From Ornithinibacillus sp. 4-3 (lineage in GTDB: Bacteria; Bacillota; Bacilli; Bacillales; Amphibacillaceae), in the NCBI RefSeq assembly GCF_040958695.1, contig NZ_CP162599.1:406001-470000 (forward strand): a stretch of DNA of 64,000 nucleotides. The letters are read 5' to 3'. The translations under genes and the position numbers were made by a program. The notes under the pieces are model-generated. The model saw nothing but the letters and a program-made list of their open reading frames with translations, was not told the DNA's origin and searched no databases. Shown piece by piece: positions 31,389 to 40,946 of the stretch (its first letter is position 1; every line of letters begins with the position of its first letter).

Positions 31389-32999
31389 ATGAAAAAGCAA
31401 TATTTATTATTGTTAGCTACTATTTTTGCCTTGTTTTTAATAGTAGCAGGTTGTAGCTCTGAATCAGAGGATGATAAAGATTCAACGACTGATGATTCAG
31501 GAGAAACAGCTGAAAATGAGGATGAGCAAGAAGAAGCAAAGGGAGGAGAATTACGAGTTGCATTATCTGCCCAACCTGCTAACCTCGATCAACCTATGTC
31601 AACAAATACATCAACTAGAGATGTATCTCGACTGATTTTTGAGACCCTACTTACTACTAACTCCAAATTCGAACCAGTACCAATGCTTGCAGAATCATAT
31701 GATATCAGTGAGGATGGATTAGTTTATACATTCAAATTAAGAGAGGGCATTAAATTCCATAATGGAGAAGAAATGGATTCTGAAGATGTAGTTGCTTCAA
31801 TGGAACGGTGGTTAGAGGTATCTACCATCACAGGTTCTATTTTTGAAAACTCAAAATTTGAAGCAACAGATAAATATGTAGTGGAATTAACATTGCAACG
31901 GCCTTATGGGCTAGCAGCTGAAACATTAGCTTCTACAAAAATGGCCCCTGCAATTATGCCAAAAGAAATAATTGAAAATGTATCTGATGCAGGTGTAACA
32001 GAATATATCGGTACAGGTCCATTTAAGATGGAAGAATGGAGAACAGATCAATATATTCATTTAACAAAATTTGAAGATTATCAGGCTTTAGATGAAGAGC
32101 CAGACGGTTTGGCAGGGAAGAAGGAAGCGCTAGTAGATGATATTTACTTCGAATTTGTTTCGGATGCAGCAACACGTTTAGCAGGATTACAAACAGGAGA
32201 ATATGATGTTGGTTATGCATTTCCATTTGATAATTATGAAATGCTAGATGCTGATGAAGAAACAGAGTCTATATTAGAAGGAGCTGGAGAGCTTGTCCTA
32301 ATTTATAACAAATCAGAAGGTTTAGCCTCTAATTTTAAAATGAGACAAGCAATTAATGCAGCTTTAGATATTGAAAAGATTTTACTAACGGCATTTACGA
32401 ATGAAGATTTATATGTAATGAGTTCAAGCTATATGAATCGTTATATTGAGAAATGGGTTAGCGAAGCTGGATCAGAATTCTGGAATATTAATGATCCGGA
32501 ATTAGCGAAAGAATTGCTAGAAGAAGCGGGATATGATGGGGAAGAGTTTATCCTAATGACAACAAGAGATTATCCGCATATTTATAATGCGGCAGTAGTT
32601 GTTCAAGAGCAATTATCAAACATTGGAATGAATGTAAGTTTAGAAGTGTATGATTGGCCGACATTAGCGGATAAACAAAATAAGCCAGGGGAGTGGGATG
32701 CATTTGTTAATGGATTAACACCTGTAACTACCCCTCCTCAGTTAAACCATATTAATCCAACCTATTCACGCGGGGTTCAAAGTGATGAAATTCTAGATAT
32801 GATGAAACAGTTAGAAGAAGCACCAACTTTCGAAGAATCGAGAGAAATTTGGGATGAAATACAGGGATACGCTTGGGAGCATCATTTACCTGTTACCAAC
32901 TTTGGTGGTTATCATTCCCTTTATGGGGCTAGAACAAATGTATCTGGATTCCATACATTCCATGGCGGAGTATTTTGGAATGTATCTGTTGATAAGTAA
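31389..32999 (+). CDS. ABC transporter solute-binding lipoprotein, family 5 (OppA/DppA-like)
   Basis: A 536-residue extracellular binding protein with a lipoprotein signal (LIVAGC, cysteine near 22) and an acidic linker. The SBP family 5 body contains GGELRVALSAQPANLDQP, the lobe motif YTFKLREGIKFHNGEEMDSEDVVAS, and GTGPFKMEEW. Family 5 proteins bind oligopeptides, nickel complexes, opines or glycosides. No permease or ATPase gene is adjacent, so it must use a transporter encoded elsewhere. A close paralogue follows directly. AAAGGGGAGG precedes the ATG. By context the ligand may be the compound degraded by the flanking amidohydrolases. Confidence 0.93.
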   Translation: MKKQYLLLLATIFALFLIVAGCSSESEDDKDSTTDDSGETAENEDEQEEAKGGELRVALSAQPANLDQPMSTNTSTRDVSRLIFETLLTTNSKFEPVPMLAESYDISEDGLVYTFKLREGIKFHNGEEMDSEDVVASMERWLEVSTITGSIFENSKFEATDKYVVELTLQRPYGLAAETLASTKMAPAIMPKEIIENVSDAGVTEYIGTGPFKMEEWRTDQYIHLTKFEDYQALDEEPDGLAGKKEALVDDIYFEFVSDAATRLAGLQTGEYDVGYAFPFDNYEMLDADEETESILEGAGELVLIYNKSEGLASNFKMRQAINAALDIEKILLTAFTNEDLYVMSSSYMNRYIEKWVSEAGSEFWNINDPELAKELLEEAGYDGEEFILMTTRDYPHIYNAAVVVQEQLSNIGMNVSLEVYDWPTLADKQNKPGEWDAFVNGLTPVTTPPQLNHINPTYSRGVQSDEILDMMKQLEEAPTFEESREIWDEIQGYAWEHHLPVTNFGGYHSLYGARTNVSGFHTFHGGVFWNVSVDK

Positions 33000-33032
33000 C
33001 TCGTTTTTTAATAAAATAAAATGATTTTAATA

Positions 33033-33066
33033 GCAAGCAAGGGATTTCTGTATCCTTGCTTGTTCT
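33033..33066 (+). terminator. Hairpin between the paired binding-protein genes
   Basis: CAAGCAAGGGAT (33034-33045) pairs with ATCCTTGCTTG (33052-33062), followed by TTCTCCTT. Confidence 0.6.
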
Positions 33067-33128
33067 CCTTAAATCATATATGTAATTCTTTACAAACAAG
33101 ATAAAACACAAAGAGAGTGGGAAAAATT

Positions 33129-34709
33129 TTGAAAATGAAATCAAAGTTTTTACAAGTATTGATGTTGTTATTAGTTCTTACCTTAGTTGCATGTAACTCT
33201 GATTCTTCTAAAAATGAAGAATCAAATACAGAAAATGAAAATGTTGATTTAGACGGTGAAATTAGAATCGCGTGGAATGGTCAGCCTCCAGTGCTCGATC
33301 CACATATTAGTATTTCTGATATTATTGCAAACACAATGCGTCATGTATATGATACTTTATTGACAATCGACTCTGAGTATAATGTGAAACCATCCTTAGC
33401 AGACTCTTGGGAGGTTAGTGAGGACGGTAAAACATATACCTTTAAATTAAGAGAAGGTGTAACATTCCATAATGGGAAGGAATTAACCTCTGAAGATGCT
33501 GTAGCTTCAATGAACCGCTGGAAGGATTCATTGGGAAGTAGAGGAGTATTTGCAGATGCAATTTTTGAAGAAGTTGATAAATATACGCTAGAATTACGTT
33601 TACCTGAACCATTATCAGTTGCATTAACTGTTTTAGCCTATTCTAATGGTGGATTTGCTGCGATTATGCCTAAGGAAGTTATTGAAAATGCACCAGAAGA
33701 AGGTATCAATGAGCATATTGGTACAGGACCCTTCCAATTTGTAGAATGGAAACAAGATCAATATATTCATTTAACAAGATATGATGATTATGTGCCAAGA
33801 GAAGAACCTGCAGATGGTTTATTTGGTAAGAAAGAAGCTTTAGTGAAGGATCTTCGTTACTTCTTTGTTCCAGATGCTTCTACACGTGAAGCTGGTATTC
33901 TATCTGGAGAATATGATTTTGCTCATGCTATTCCATATGATAGTGCAGAAAGATTGGAAGAATCTGATGGTGTTGTTAACTATACATATCCAGGAGCATT
34001 CCTAAGCCTTCATTTCAATAAAAAGCAAGGAATTTTCCAGGAGAAAGAAGCTCGTCAAGGAGTAGCAAAAATGCTTGAGTTAGAAAGTATTTTAAAAGCA
34101 GGATATGTTGATCCTAAATACTATATTCTAAATCATAATACGATGATGGAATATCAACATACACAATGGTATAGTGATGCTGGTAAAGACAAGTATAATA
34201 TTAATGATCCAGAACAAGGTGTGGAGCTATTAAAAGAAGCGGGTTACGATGGAGAGGAATTAACTCTATTAACCACTCGTGATTATGATGACCAATATTA
34301 TGGTGCAGTTGTAATCAAGGAACAATTAGAACAAGCAGGTGTTAAAGTCAATTTGGAAATCTATGATTGGCCAACACTACTTGGAAAAGTTTATGAAGAA
34401 GATGCCTATGACATGTTCTTAATGGCAAATTCCATTGTTGCCGAACCATCCTCAAGCCCATACTTTAATCCAGATTATTCTGGTTGGCCAAATGATCCAG
34501 AAATGGACGAGCTAAGAATGGAATTTAGAGGAAAGATGACAAAAGAAGAAGCAATGCCAGTTTATGATGAATTACAAGAATGGCTCTATGATTATGTACC
34601 TGCAGTAAAAATTGGTGATTATAACCGTGTATCTTCAGCACGAGATACGATAGAGAATTTCCAGTATTTAGATGGTGTTATTTTCTGGAATGTAACAAAG
34701 AGTGAATAG
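33129..34709 (+). CDS. Second ABC solute-binding lipoprotein, family 5 (tandem paralogue)
   Basis: A 526-residue paralogue of the preceding protein. Both share the order DxxVASMxRW, GTGPFxxxEWxxDQYIHLT, PDGLxGKKEALV and the C-terminal VxFWNVxxxx. The lipobox is LVAC, with the cysteine near residue 22. The TTG at 33129 is preferred, 7 bases after GTGGG; the ATG at 33135 is an alternative. The two binding proteins differ most in the middle lobe, so they may bind related but different ligands for one unseen transporter. It is followed by a terminator and the convergent second amidohydrolase gene. Confidence 0.92.
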   Translation: MKMKSKFLQVLMLLLVLTLVACNSDSSKNEESNTENENVDLDGEIRIAWNGQPPVLDPHISISDIIANTMRHVYDTLLTIDSEYNVKPSLADSWEVSEDGKTYTFKLREGVTFHNGKELTSEDAVASMNRWKDSLGSRGVFADAIFEEVDKYTLELRLPEPLSVALTVLAYSNGGFAAIMPKEVIENAPEEGINEHIGTGPFQFVEWKQDQYIHLTRYDDYVPREEPADGLFGKKEALVKDLRYFFVPDASTREAGILSGEYDFAHAIPYDSAERLEESDGVVNYTYPGAFLSLHFNKKQGIFQEKEARQGVAKMLELESILKAGYVDPKYYILNHNTMMEYQHTQWYSDAGKDKYNINDPEQGVELLKEAGYDGEELTLLTTRDYDDQYYGAVVIKEQLEQAGVKVNLEIYDWPTLLGKVYEEDAYDMFLMANSIVAEPSSSPYFNPDYSGWPNDPEMDELRMEFRGKMTKEEAMPVYDELQEWLYDYVPAVKIGDYNRVSSARDTIENFQYLDGVIFWNVTKSE

Positions 34710-34721
34710 AAAGCATATGAA

Positions 34722-34770
34722 AGAGGCATCGCAGGGAAATTTGACATTTTCCTGTGATGCTTCTTTGTTA
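34722..34770. terminator. Terminator at the end of the forward catabolic genes
   Basis: The segment 34722-34739 (AGAGGCATCGCAGGGAAA) pairs with 34747-34764 with three wobbles. It is shared by the convergent amidohydrolase gene. Confidence 0.8.
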
Positions 34771-34780
34771 TATATTTATA

Positions 34781-36208
34781 TTACAGTAGCCCTTCCTTAA
34801 CCATTTTTAAAATATCACTATCCGCTTTTAAAATATCGTCTGTCGATAATTTAACAACTTTCTCAGCAGCGGCTTGAGCCTCTGTTAGTGCCGTTTTCTC
34901 ACAAACAGTTAGAACTTCTCGATCATTCATAATGATTTTCCCATCAATCATCACAAGATCTACTTCACTACCATTCGCAGAGTAAACGAGGTTTGGTACA
35001 ATATTTCGAATCGGATAATTTAAGACTGGGAAAAATGCCGGTGTATCTAAATTTACTAAAATAATATCTGCTTTCTTTCCATCCTCTAGTGAACCAATTT
35101 CATTTTCCATTCCTAATACTTTAGCAGATTCAATTGTTGCCATTCGTAGTGCCTGTGTTGCATTAAAAATTCTTGGATCTTGATATTTCACTTTGTTTAA
35201 AATGGCAGCAAACTTCATTTCATTAAACATATTATTACAGTTGTTTCCAGCGGCTTGATCTGAGCCAAGGCAAGCTGTACCACCAGCATCAATAAATGTT
35301 TGCACTGGAGTTACAATACCATCAATAATCCCAATACTTCCAGCACAGTAAGTCATTTTCGCTCCACTTTTTGCGATTTTTATCGTTTCTTCTTCTGTAG
35401 CTTCTGTTAGGTGGACTGCAATTAATCGTTCATTTAACATACCCAGCTCTTCTAAAAATGGAATGGAGCGTTTTTGATAACGTTTTTCCATTTGTAATGT
35501 TTCCCTATCACCTTGAGCTACGTGCATATGTATTAATGTATCTAATTTCTCTGCTTGGTTTTGGACCTCCTTTAGCAGTTCGATGCTTAGCATATCTGGA
35601 CCTTGAGGACCCAGCATTACATTAATACGACCATCATCTTTCAGGTGCCATTCATGATAAAGTTTTAAAGCTCTTTCATATTTTTCCTGACCGAGTGCAG
35701 GATCAAATGTATACAGATCAGTAACAGGATTATCACCTAGATTATTTGGTAGCTCATTCACTGTTTCAGCTACTTTTGCTCGGGCACCGATTTTCGAATA
35801 GTTTTCAACAAGCTCATTCATGTGGAGATCATAATCACCAAAAGTTGTTGTACCAGCCTTAATTCCTTCAATGATATTTACTAAAGACCCTTTTTTCGTT
35901 TCTTTCACATCGATGTGCTTTTTAAATGGCCATAAACCCTTTTGCATCCAGTGTGACATATCTTGTGCAACACCTCTGAACATAGCGAGTCCAGTGTGGA
36001 TATGAGCATCAATAAGCCCAGGCATTATTAATTTATTGCCAGCATCAATAAGTGTCTCTGCCTGATAAGCTGCAAGTATTTCATCTTTTATGCCGACTTT
36101 AATAATTTTATTTCCCTGTACTGCGACTGCGCCATTCTGAACGTATCCAACACCTTTTCCTTTCATTGTTAACATATGATTACTACTAATGATGTAATCT
36201 ACCTTCAA
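34781..36208 (-). CDS. Second deaminase/chlorohydrolase-type amidohydrolase (paralogue)
   Basis: A 475-residue paralogue of the enzyme at 28.9 kb, alike along its whole length by eye. It has DAHIHTGL near 66, a GPQGPD stretch near 198, HMHVAQGDRET near 226, VHLTEAT near 262, and GSDQAAGNN near 312 with the metal aspartate. Like its paralogue it has GNN where SAH-deaminase-type enzymes usually have SNN. The start is TTG at 36208 with AAAGGGG about 9 bases upstream. It closes the catabolic cluster on the minus strand. Two diverged copies around paired binding proteins suggest two substrates or two steps of one pathway. Confidence 0.9.
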   Translation of the reverse strand: MKVDYIISSNHMLTMKGKGVGYVQNGAVAVQGNKIIKVGIKDEILAAYQAETLIDAGNKLIMPGLIDAHIHTGLAMFRGVAQDMSHWMQKGLWPFKKHIDVKETKKGSLVNIIEGIKAGTTTFGDYDLHMNELVENYSKIGARAKVAETVNELPNNLGDNPVTDLYTFDPALGQEKYERALKLYHEWHLKDDGRINVMLGPQGPDMLSIELLKEVQNQAEKLDTLIHMHVAQGDRETLQMEKRYQKRSIPFLEELGMLNERLIAVHLTEATEEETIKIAKSGAKMTYCAGSIGIIDGIVTPVQTFIDAGGTACLGSDQAAGNNCNNMFNEMKFAAILNKVKYQDPRIFNATQALRMATIESAKVLGMENEIGSLEDGKKADIILVNLDTPAFFPVLNYPIRNIVPNLVYSANGSEVDLVMIDGKIIMNDREVLTVCEKTALTEAQAAAEKVVKLSTDDILKADSDILKMVKEGLL

Positions 36209-36350
36209 TGTTTTCTACCCCTTTATCATTTAATTGGCTATATAATTTTATCTTTCTTAATTATCGCACAAATTGGTTTTGATTTGCAGTGTTTGTTAGA
36301 CTTCTGTTTTTTAATAGAATAAAAGATTAAGAATTAATATAAAAATAAAA

Positions 36351-36395
36351 TTGGCTGGTTTAAGCCCAGTACAATACTGAACTCAAACCAGCCAA
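36351..36395 (-). terminator. Terminator of the MscS-like gene
   Basis: TTGGCTGGTTT (36351-36361) pairs perfectly with AAACCAGCCAA (36385-36395). On the minus strand it runs into a T-rich tail, fitting the channel gene ending at 36471. Confidence 0.85.
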
Positions 36396-36470
36396 ATAGC
36401 TCCATCATAAACCTCTAATACTATGCTTTTTTAGTGGCTTTCTGTAGGTTAAACGTATTATCAATAAATA

Positions 36471-37700
36471 TTACTCTTTCTTCTCAAAATTCCTTTGTAC
36501 TTTCTCTAAAGTGTTTTTGGCAAATTCACGACCACCAAGGCCAAATGAAACTGCAAAAGCAACCATTAAACCACCAAGAATGAGTAAGAAAGCTTTATTT
36601 ACAATACTTGTTGCGAAATGAAGCTGATCTAACGTCATAAAGATCGCAAATGCAATAATTACACTTTTGATTAAAATAGCGGAAAGCGGACTATTTGTAT
36701 TATTTTTAATCCAATTGCCAACTAAGTTTGCTAGGAATAATCCGACACCTAAAATTAATAATGCGCTTAGTAAGAATGGTAGATATTGAATAACCGCATG
36801 ACCAATCGTGTTCAATACTTCTAAATTAATAATATGTAGTGCTTCCACCGTAAAGAATAAAACAATGAAGATTTGTACAAGTGTACCTAGGGCTTTTGCT
36901 AAATCAAATTTAGGTTCAGTAGTATTTCCAAAACCTAAAGATTTAAAGATTTGGCTAATCCCTACACCCTGTAATAGATTTGTTAGTAAGTTACCCAAGA
37001 ATTTCCCGATGTAATAACCAACAACGATTAATACAGTAGCAACAAAAATATTTGGAATTGCTGTTAGGACATCACTTAAAACAGATTGAATTGGATTTGA
37101 GATACTAGCAATATTCAATGCTTCTAATCCAATAGTAACGAAAGGAATTAAAACAAAAATATAAATAATATTAGACAGCACAGTAGATAAAGTAGTTTGT
37201 GCTTTTTGTTCTTCTCCTACTTGATTAGGGTTTACTTTCCTAAATAATTTATCAAGTTTTACCGTATTGAAAAATTGCTTAAACAGCTCTTTTACTAACT
37301 TGGCAACAAACACACCAATGATAATAATAATAGCTGCAGCTAGGATGTTCGGAATATAATTTAGAAATTGACTCATCATATTCGAGATTGGGGCTGACAC
37401 TTCTGTCATATTTAATGCATTAAATACGGAAGGTAAGAAGAGGACAAAAACTAAAATATAAACCAGCTTTCCTATTTGATTTAATAAGTTCTCTGCTTCT
37501 GGCTCGTCTTTAAATAAATTGGTTTTAGTTAATGCTTTCCCAACACCAATTTTAACAAATGCTTTTTGAATAATAGCCTTAGCAACTACAGCAATACCCC
37601 AGGCTAGTAACAACAATAAGATTGCTTTAATAACATTGGGCAGCTCCATTAATAAGCTGTCAAACATACTTTCGAAACTAAATGTTAAATCATCAAACAT
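36471..37700 (-). CDS. Mechanosensitive-channel family protein with TM-helix repeats (CmpX-like)
   Basis: A 409-residue membrane protein built from repeated conserved TM-helix units, each carrying the IPNILAAxIIxxxGxxxxKxxxxL pattern (near 115, 210 and 305). It ends in VAFAVSFGLGGREFAKNTLEKVQR, which resembles the MscS pore-exit segment. No large cytoplasmic beta domain follows, unlike true MscS. Similar proteins are annotated CmpX or YugH-like. A role in osmotic or membrane-stress response is inferred. GGAGG precedes the ATG. It is monocistronic. Confidence 0.88.
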   Translation of the reverse strand: MFDDLTFSFESMFDSLLMELPNVIKAILLLLLAWGIAVVAKAIIQKAFVKIGVGKALTKTNLFKDEPEAENLLNQIGKLVYILVFVLFLPSVFNALNMTEVSAPISNMMSQFLNYIPNILAAAIIIIIGVFVAKLVKELFKQFFNTVKLDKLFRKVNPNQVGEEQKAQTTLSTVLSNIIYIFVLIPFVTIGLEALNIASISNPIQSVLSDVLTAIPNIFVATVLIVVGYYIGKFLGNLLTNLLQGVGISQIFKSLGFGNTTEPKFDLAKALGTLVQIFIVLFFTVEALHIINLEVLNTIGHAVIQYLPFLLSALLILGVGLFLANLVGNWIKNNTNSPLSAILIKSVIIAFAIFMTLDQLHFATSIVNKAFLLILGGLMVAFAVSFGLGGREFAKNTLEKVQRNFEKKE

Positions 37701-37774
37701 TTTATTTCCTCCTTATTTTTTTATTTAGTAACTAACACTACTATTAAACGACAAATTTTTCAATTCAAATCATT

Positions 37775-39757
37775 CTAAATATTTCCTTTTATGGATAATT
37801 CGACAAAAAACTCCAATGATTGAGGGTTAGCAAGAGACCCTTTGTTGACTGCTTTTTCGATAGATGCACCCATCAAGATTTTTTTCACAGGTATTTCCAA
37901 TTTTTTTCCATTTAGAGTCATGGGTATTTCCTTCACTTCATAAATTTCAGAAGGAACATGACGTGATGAATATTCTGTCCGGATAGTGTTTTTGATTTTT
38001 TCTTTCATATCGATTGTTAATTTCGTTCCCTCTTGCATAACGACGAATAAGGGGACAAATGATCCACCGTTTTCAGTGGGAAGATCGACAATCAGGCTAT
38101 CCTTGATTTCTGGAATAAGGTCAACAGCACGATAAATTTCACTTGTTCCAATACGGACTCCGCCACGATTGATAGTGGCATCGGAGCGGCCATAAATGAC
38201 ACATGTATGGCGATTAGTGATTTTTAGATAGTCGCCATGTGACCAAACACCTGGACATTGTGTGAAATAACTATCAAGTAAGCGAACGCTGTCTGGATCA
38301 TTCCAAAAATAAATCGGCATACATGGTATTGGCTCTGTAATGACAAGCTCGCCAATCGCATCCGTCTGTGGTTCATTTTCATCGGAAAAACTTTCGATCT
38401 TAGCTCCAAGCCCGCGGCATTGTAATTCACCAGCATAGACTGGTAGGGTAGGAGACCCAAGAATAAATGCGGTACAAACATCCGTTCCACCACTAATGGA
38501 AGCAAGCCAAAGATCCTTCTTGATATGCTTATAACACCAAGCAAATCCTTCAGGAGGAAGTGGAGAACCTGTTGAACTAATGCATTTTAATGCCTGAAGG
38601 TCATATTTTTCCTTAGGGTGACTTTCGTCTTTCATACAGTTCATTAAAAAGCCGGCACTTGTACCAAAGGTGGTCATCTTTGTCTTTTCTGCGAATTCCC
38701 ATAGGAAATCAGGTTTTGGATATGTTGGGTTTCCATCGTATAAAATAATGGTAGATTTTGTAAGAAGTGCTCCAACTAGGAAATTCCACATCATCCAGCC
38801 TGTTGTTGTATACCAGAAAAATCTGTCTCCCTTTTTTAGATCCATATGAAATGTATTTGCTTTAAAATGCTCTAATAAAATCCCCCCTTGACTATGGACA
38901 ATTGGTTTTGGCTTTCCAGTTGTTCCAGAAGAGAATAAAATCCATAAAGGAGCATTAAAGGGAACATGATGATAAGTTAATTGTTCGACAGATTTTTCTT
39001 TTAAAACCTCTTCCCATAGGATTCCGTTTTTAAACATATTTTTATTTACTTGTTTATTTAAATAAGGAATAGCAATTGTTGCTTCAAGTGAAGGTAAGGC
39101 TGCTTGGATATCCTGAATGACTTGAGCGCGATCAAAGGGCTTCCCACCATAGATATACCCATCTACAGTAATCATTATTTTTGGTTGAATTTGTTGAAAA
39201 CGTTCGATCACACTTTGTTTACCAAATTCAGGCGGTGCACTTGACCAGATTGCACCAACACTTGCTGTTGCTAAAAATGCGACAACTGCTTCATAAATAT
39301 TTGGTAAATATGCAGCAACACGATCTCCCTCTTTTACTCCTAATTGATGGAAGGTTTGTTGCATGGCAATCGTATCTTGATAAAGCTGTCCCCATGTTAC
39401 CTCTGTTGTTTCTTTAGTTTCAGATGCATGAATTATTGCAATATCGTCCCAATCAGCATCTTGAAAGATATGCTCGGTATAATTTAATGTAGCCTCTGGA
39501 AACCATTTCGCATCAGGCATTTTTCGTGTAGTTAAGATAGTTTCGTAAGGATGTTTTGCTTGAATGTTAAAATATTGCCAAATAGACTCCCAAAAAGCTT
39601 CGATGTCTGAAGTAGACCATTTCCACAGGGAATGATAATCATTAAAGTTAAGTTGTTTATGTTCATGAAGCCAATTCATATAAGGCTTAAGATTAGCTTG
39701 TTGTATCCATTGCTGATTTGGCTCCCATAATAATGTTCCTTCTTTTATTTGAACCAT
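37775..39757 (-). CDS. Acetoacetyl-CoA synthetase
   Basis: A 660-residue acyl-CoA ligase of the ANL superfamily, with the length and N-terminal LWEPNQQWIQQANLKPYMNWL typical of acetoacetate-CoA ligase. The AMP-binding P-loop is LFSSGTTGKPKPIVHSQGG near 270. GGTDVCTAFILG near 427, the adenylate-binding WSHGDYL near 500, and the C-terminal lysine region TLNGKKLEIPVKKIL near 620 are intact. It activates acetoacetate to acetoacetyl-CoA with ATP in the cytoplasm, for ketone-body or polyhydroxyalkanoate use. GGAGGG precedes the ATG. No partner thiolase is adjacent. Confidence 0.92.
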   Translation of the reverse strand: MVQIKEGTLLWEPNQQWIQQANLKPYMNWLHEHKQLNFNDYHSLWKWSTSDIEAFWESIWQYFNIQAKHPYETILTTRKMPDAKWFPEATLNYTEHIFQDADWDDIAIIHASETKETTEVTWGQLYQDTIAMQQTFHQLGVKEGDRVAAYLPNIYEAVVAFLATASVGAIWSSAPPEFGKQSVIERFQQIQPKIMITVDGYIYGGKPFDRAQVIQDIQAALPSLEATIAIPYLNKQVNKNMFKNGILWEEVLKEKSVEQLTYHHVPFNAPLWILFSSGTTGKPKPIVHSQGGILLEHFKANTFHMDLKKGDRFFWYTTTGWMMWNFLVGALLTKSTIILYDGNPTYPKPDFLWEFAEKTKMTTFGTSAGFLMNCMKDESHPKEKYDLQALKCISSTGSPLPPEGFAWCYKHIKKDLWLASISGGTDVCTAFILGSPTLPVYAGELQCRGLGAKIESFSDENEPQTDAIGELVITEPIPCMPIYFWNDPDSVRLLDSYFTQCPGVWSHGDYLKITNRHTCVIYGRSDATINRGGVRIGTSEIYRAVDLIPEIKDSLIVDLPTENGGSFVPLFVVMQEGTKLTIDMKEKIKNTIRTEYSSRHVPSEIYEVKEIPMTLNGKKLEIPVKKILMGASIEKAVNKGSLANPQSLEFFVELSIKGNI

Positions 39758-39808
39758 ATTTATCCCTCCAGAAAATGATAGATTAATCTTTATTATAGGA
39801 AAGCGTAT

Positions 39809-39838
39809 TTTTCATGTAAAGCTGATGTTTGTTATAAT
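39809..39838 (+). promoter_or_regulatory. Probable promoter for the DUF2332 gene
   Basis: A consensus -10 TATAAT (39833-39838) lies 18 bases after a weak -35 TTTTCA (39809-39814). Transcripts would begin near 39845, downstream of the in-frame ATG at 39825, which supports the later start. Confidence 0.45.
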
Positions 39839-39878
39839 GATAGAAAAGACTGAAAATTATTGCAAAGGGGTTAAGCTG

Positions 39879-40907
39879 ATGCTGGAGGAATTAACGAGGA
39901 AGTTCACTACTTTTGCAGAAAAGGAGTGTAAGGGAACAAGTGATTTATATGAACGGTTAGCTTTAGAGGTGGCAGAGGATGTAGAGTTATTAAAACTAAG
40001 CGCTCATGCGCAAGCATCTCAGCCTGTTCCTAATATGTTATTTGGTGCTGTACACCATTTATTATTGCAAGGTACAAAGCATGAATTAGCTGAATATTAT
40101 CCCAGTATAACTGAAGCACCACATAGTGCTTCCAGTGCATTTTATGAATTTCAAGATTTTTGTAAGAAATACAGACATGAAATAATAGAAATATTAGCAA
40201 CAAAAAGTGTCCAAACAAATGAAGTGGGTCGATGTGCATATTTATATCCAATCTTCTCTTTTATTTTTGAGCAGGTTCAAACACCGCTTGCATGTATAGA
40301 AATTGGAACAAGTGCAGGCTTGCAGTTACTATGGGATCAATACCGTTATGATTATGGAACTGGATCTTATTTTGGAAATAAAACGTCTGATGTGACGATT
40401 TCAGCAGAAATAAAAGCAGCGAAATTGCCTGCTTTATATGAACAGATTCCAGTCGAAGAGCGGATTGGGATTGATTTAAATATTAATGATTTAACAGTAG
40501 AAGAAGATTTGCAGTGGTTACTTGCTTTAATTTGGCCAGAACATCATAGCAGGAGAAATATATTCCAGCATGCTGCTAAGTATGTTCAAAAAGCTTCTCT
40601 GACATTAGTCGAAGGAGATGGGGTAGATTTATTACCAGAGCTAGCTGAACGTATAGCAGAAAATGCAACAATTTGCGTTTTTCATACACATGTAGCAAAT
40701 CAAATCCCTGAAGAGAAGAAACATATGTTAATGGAGAGGGTTTGGGAAATTGGTCTGAGCCGTAATATTTTTCATATTTATAATAATATGTGGGATCGGG
40801 ACTTGCATGTTGATGCTATTATTGACGGGGAATTAAGCGAGCAGCTTGCTTGTAAAACAGATGGTCATGGGCGTTGGTTTACTTGGGAAAAGAAACAAAA
40901 TGGATAG
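39879..40907 (+). CDS. DUF2332 family protein
   Basis: A 342-residue DUF2332 protein. Signature parts include the N-terminal FAEKECKGTSDLYERLALEVAED, ASQPVPNMLFGAVHHLLL near 45, the nucleotide-binding-like IEIGTSAGLQLLWDQYRYDYG near 145, and VFHTHVANQIPEEK near 270. The glycine-rich strand-turn suggests a methyltransferase-like fold, but no function is established. The ATG at 39879 has AAAGGGG 8 bases upstream. Its stop codon lies within the left arm of the terminator shared with the convergent DJ-1/PfpI gene. Confidence 0.88.
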   Translation: MLEELTRKFTTFAEKECKGTSDLYERLALEVAEDVELLKLSAHAQASQPVPNMLFGAVHHLLLQGTKHELAEYYPSITEAPHSASSAFYEFQDFCKKYRHEIIEILATKSVQTNEVGRCAYLYPIFSFIFEQVQTPLACIEIGTSAGLQLLWDQYRYDYGTGSYFGNKTSDVTISAEIKAAKLPALYEQIPVEERIGIDLNINDLTVEEDLQWLLALIWPEHHSRRNIFQHAAKYVQKASLTLVEGDGVDLLPELAERIAENATICVFHTHVANQIPEEKKHMLMERVWEIGLSRNIFHIYNNMWDRDLHVDAIIDGELSEQLACKTDGHGRWFTWEKKQNG

Positions 40908-40940
40908 AGCGAGGCATAAGCCTGTCTATCCATTTTACCT
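40897..40940. terminator. Bidirectional terminator overlapping the DUF2332 stop codon
   Basis: AAAATGGATAG (40897-40907) pairs with CTATCCATTTT (40926-40936), with an inner AGGC/GCCT pairing. Confidence 0.82.
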
Positions 40941-40946
40941 GTGTTC

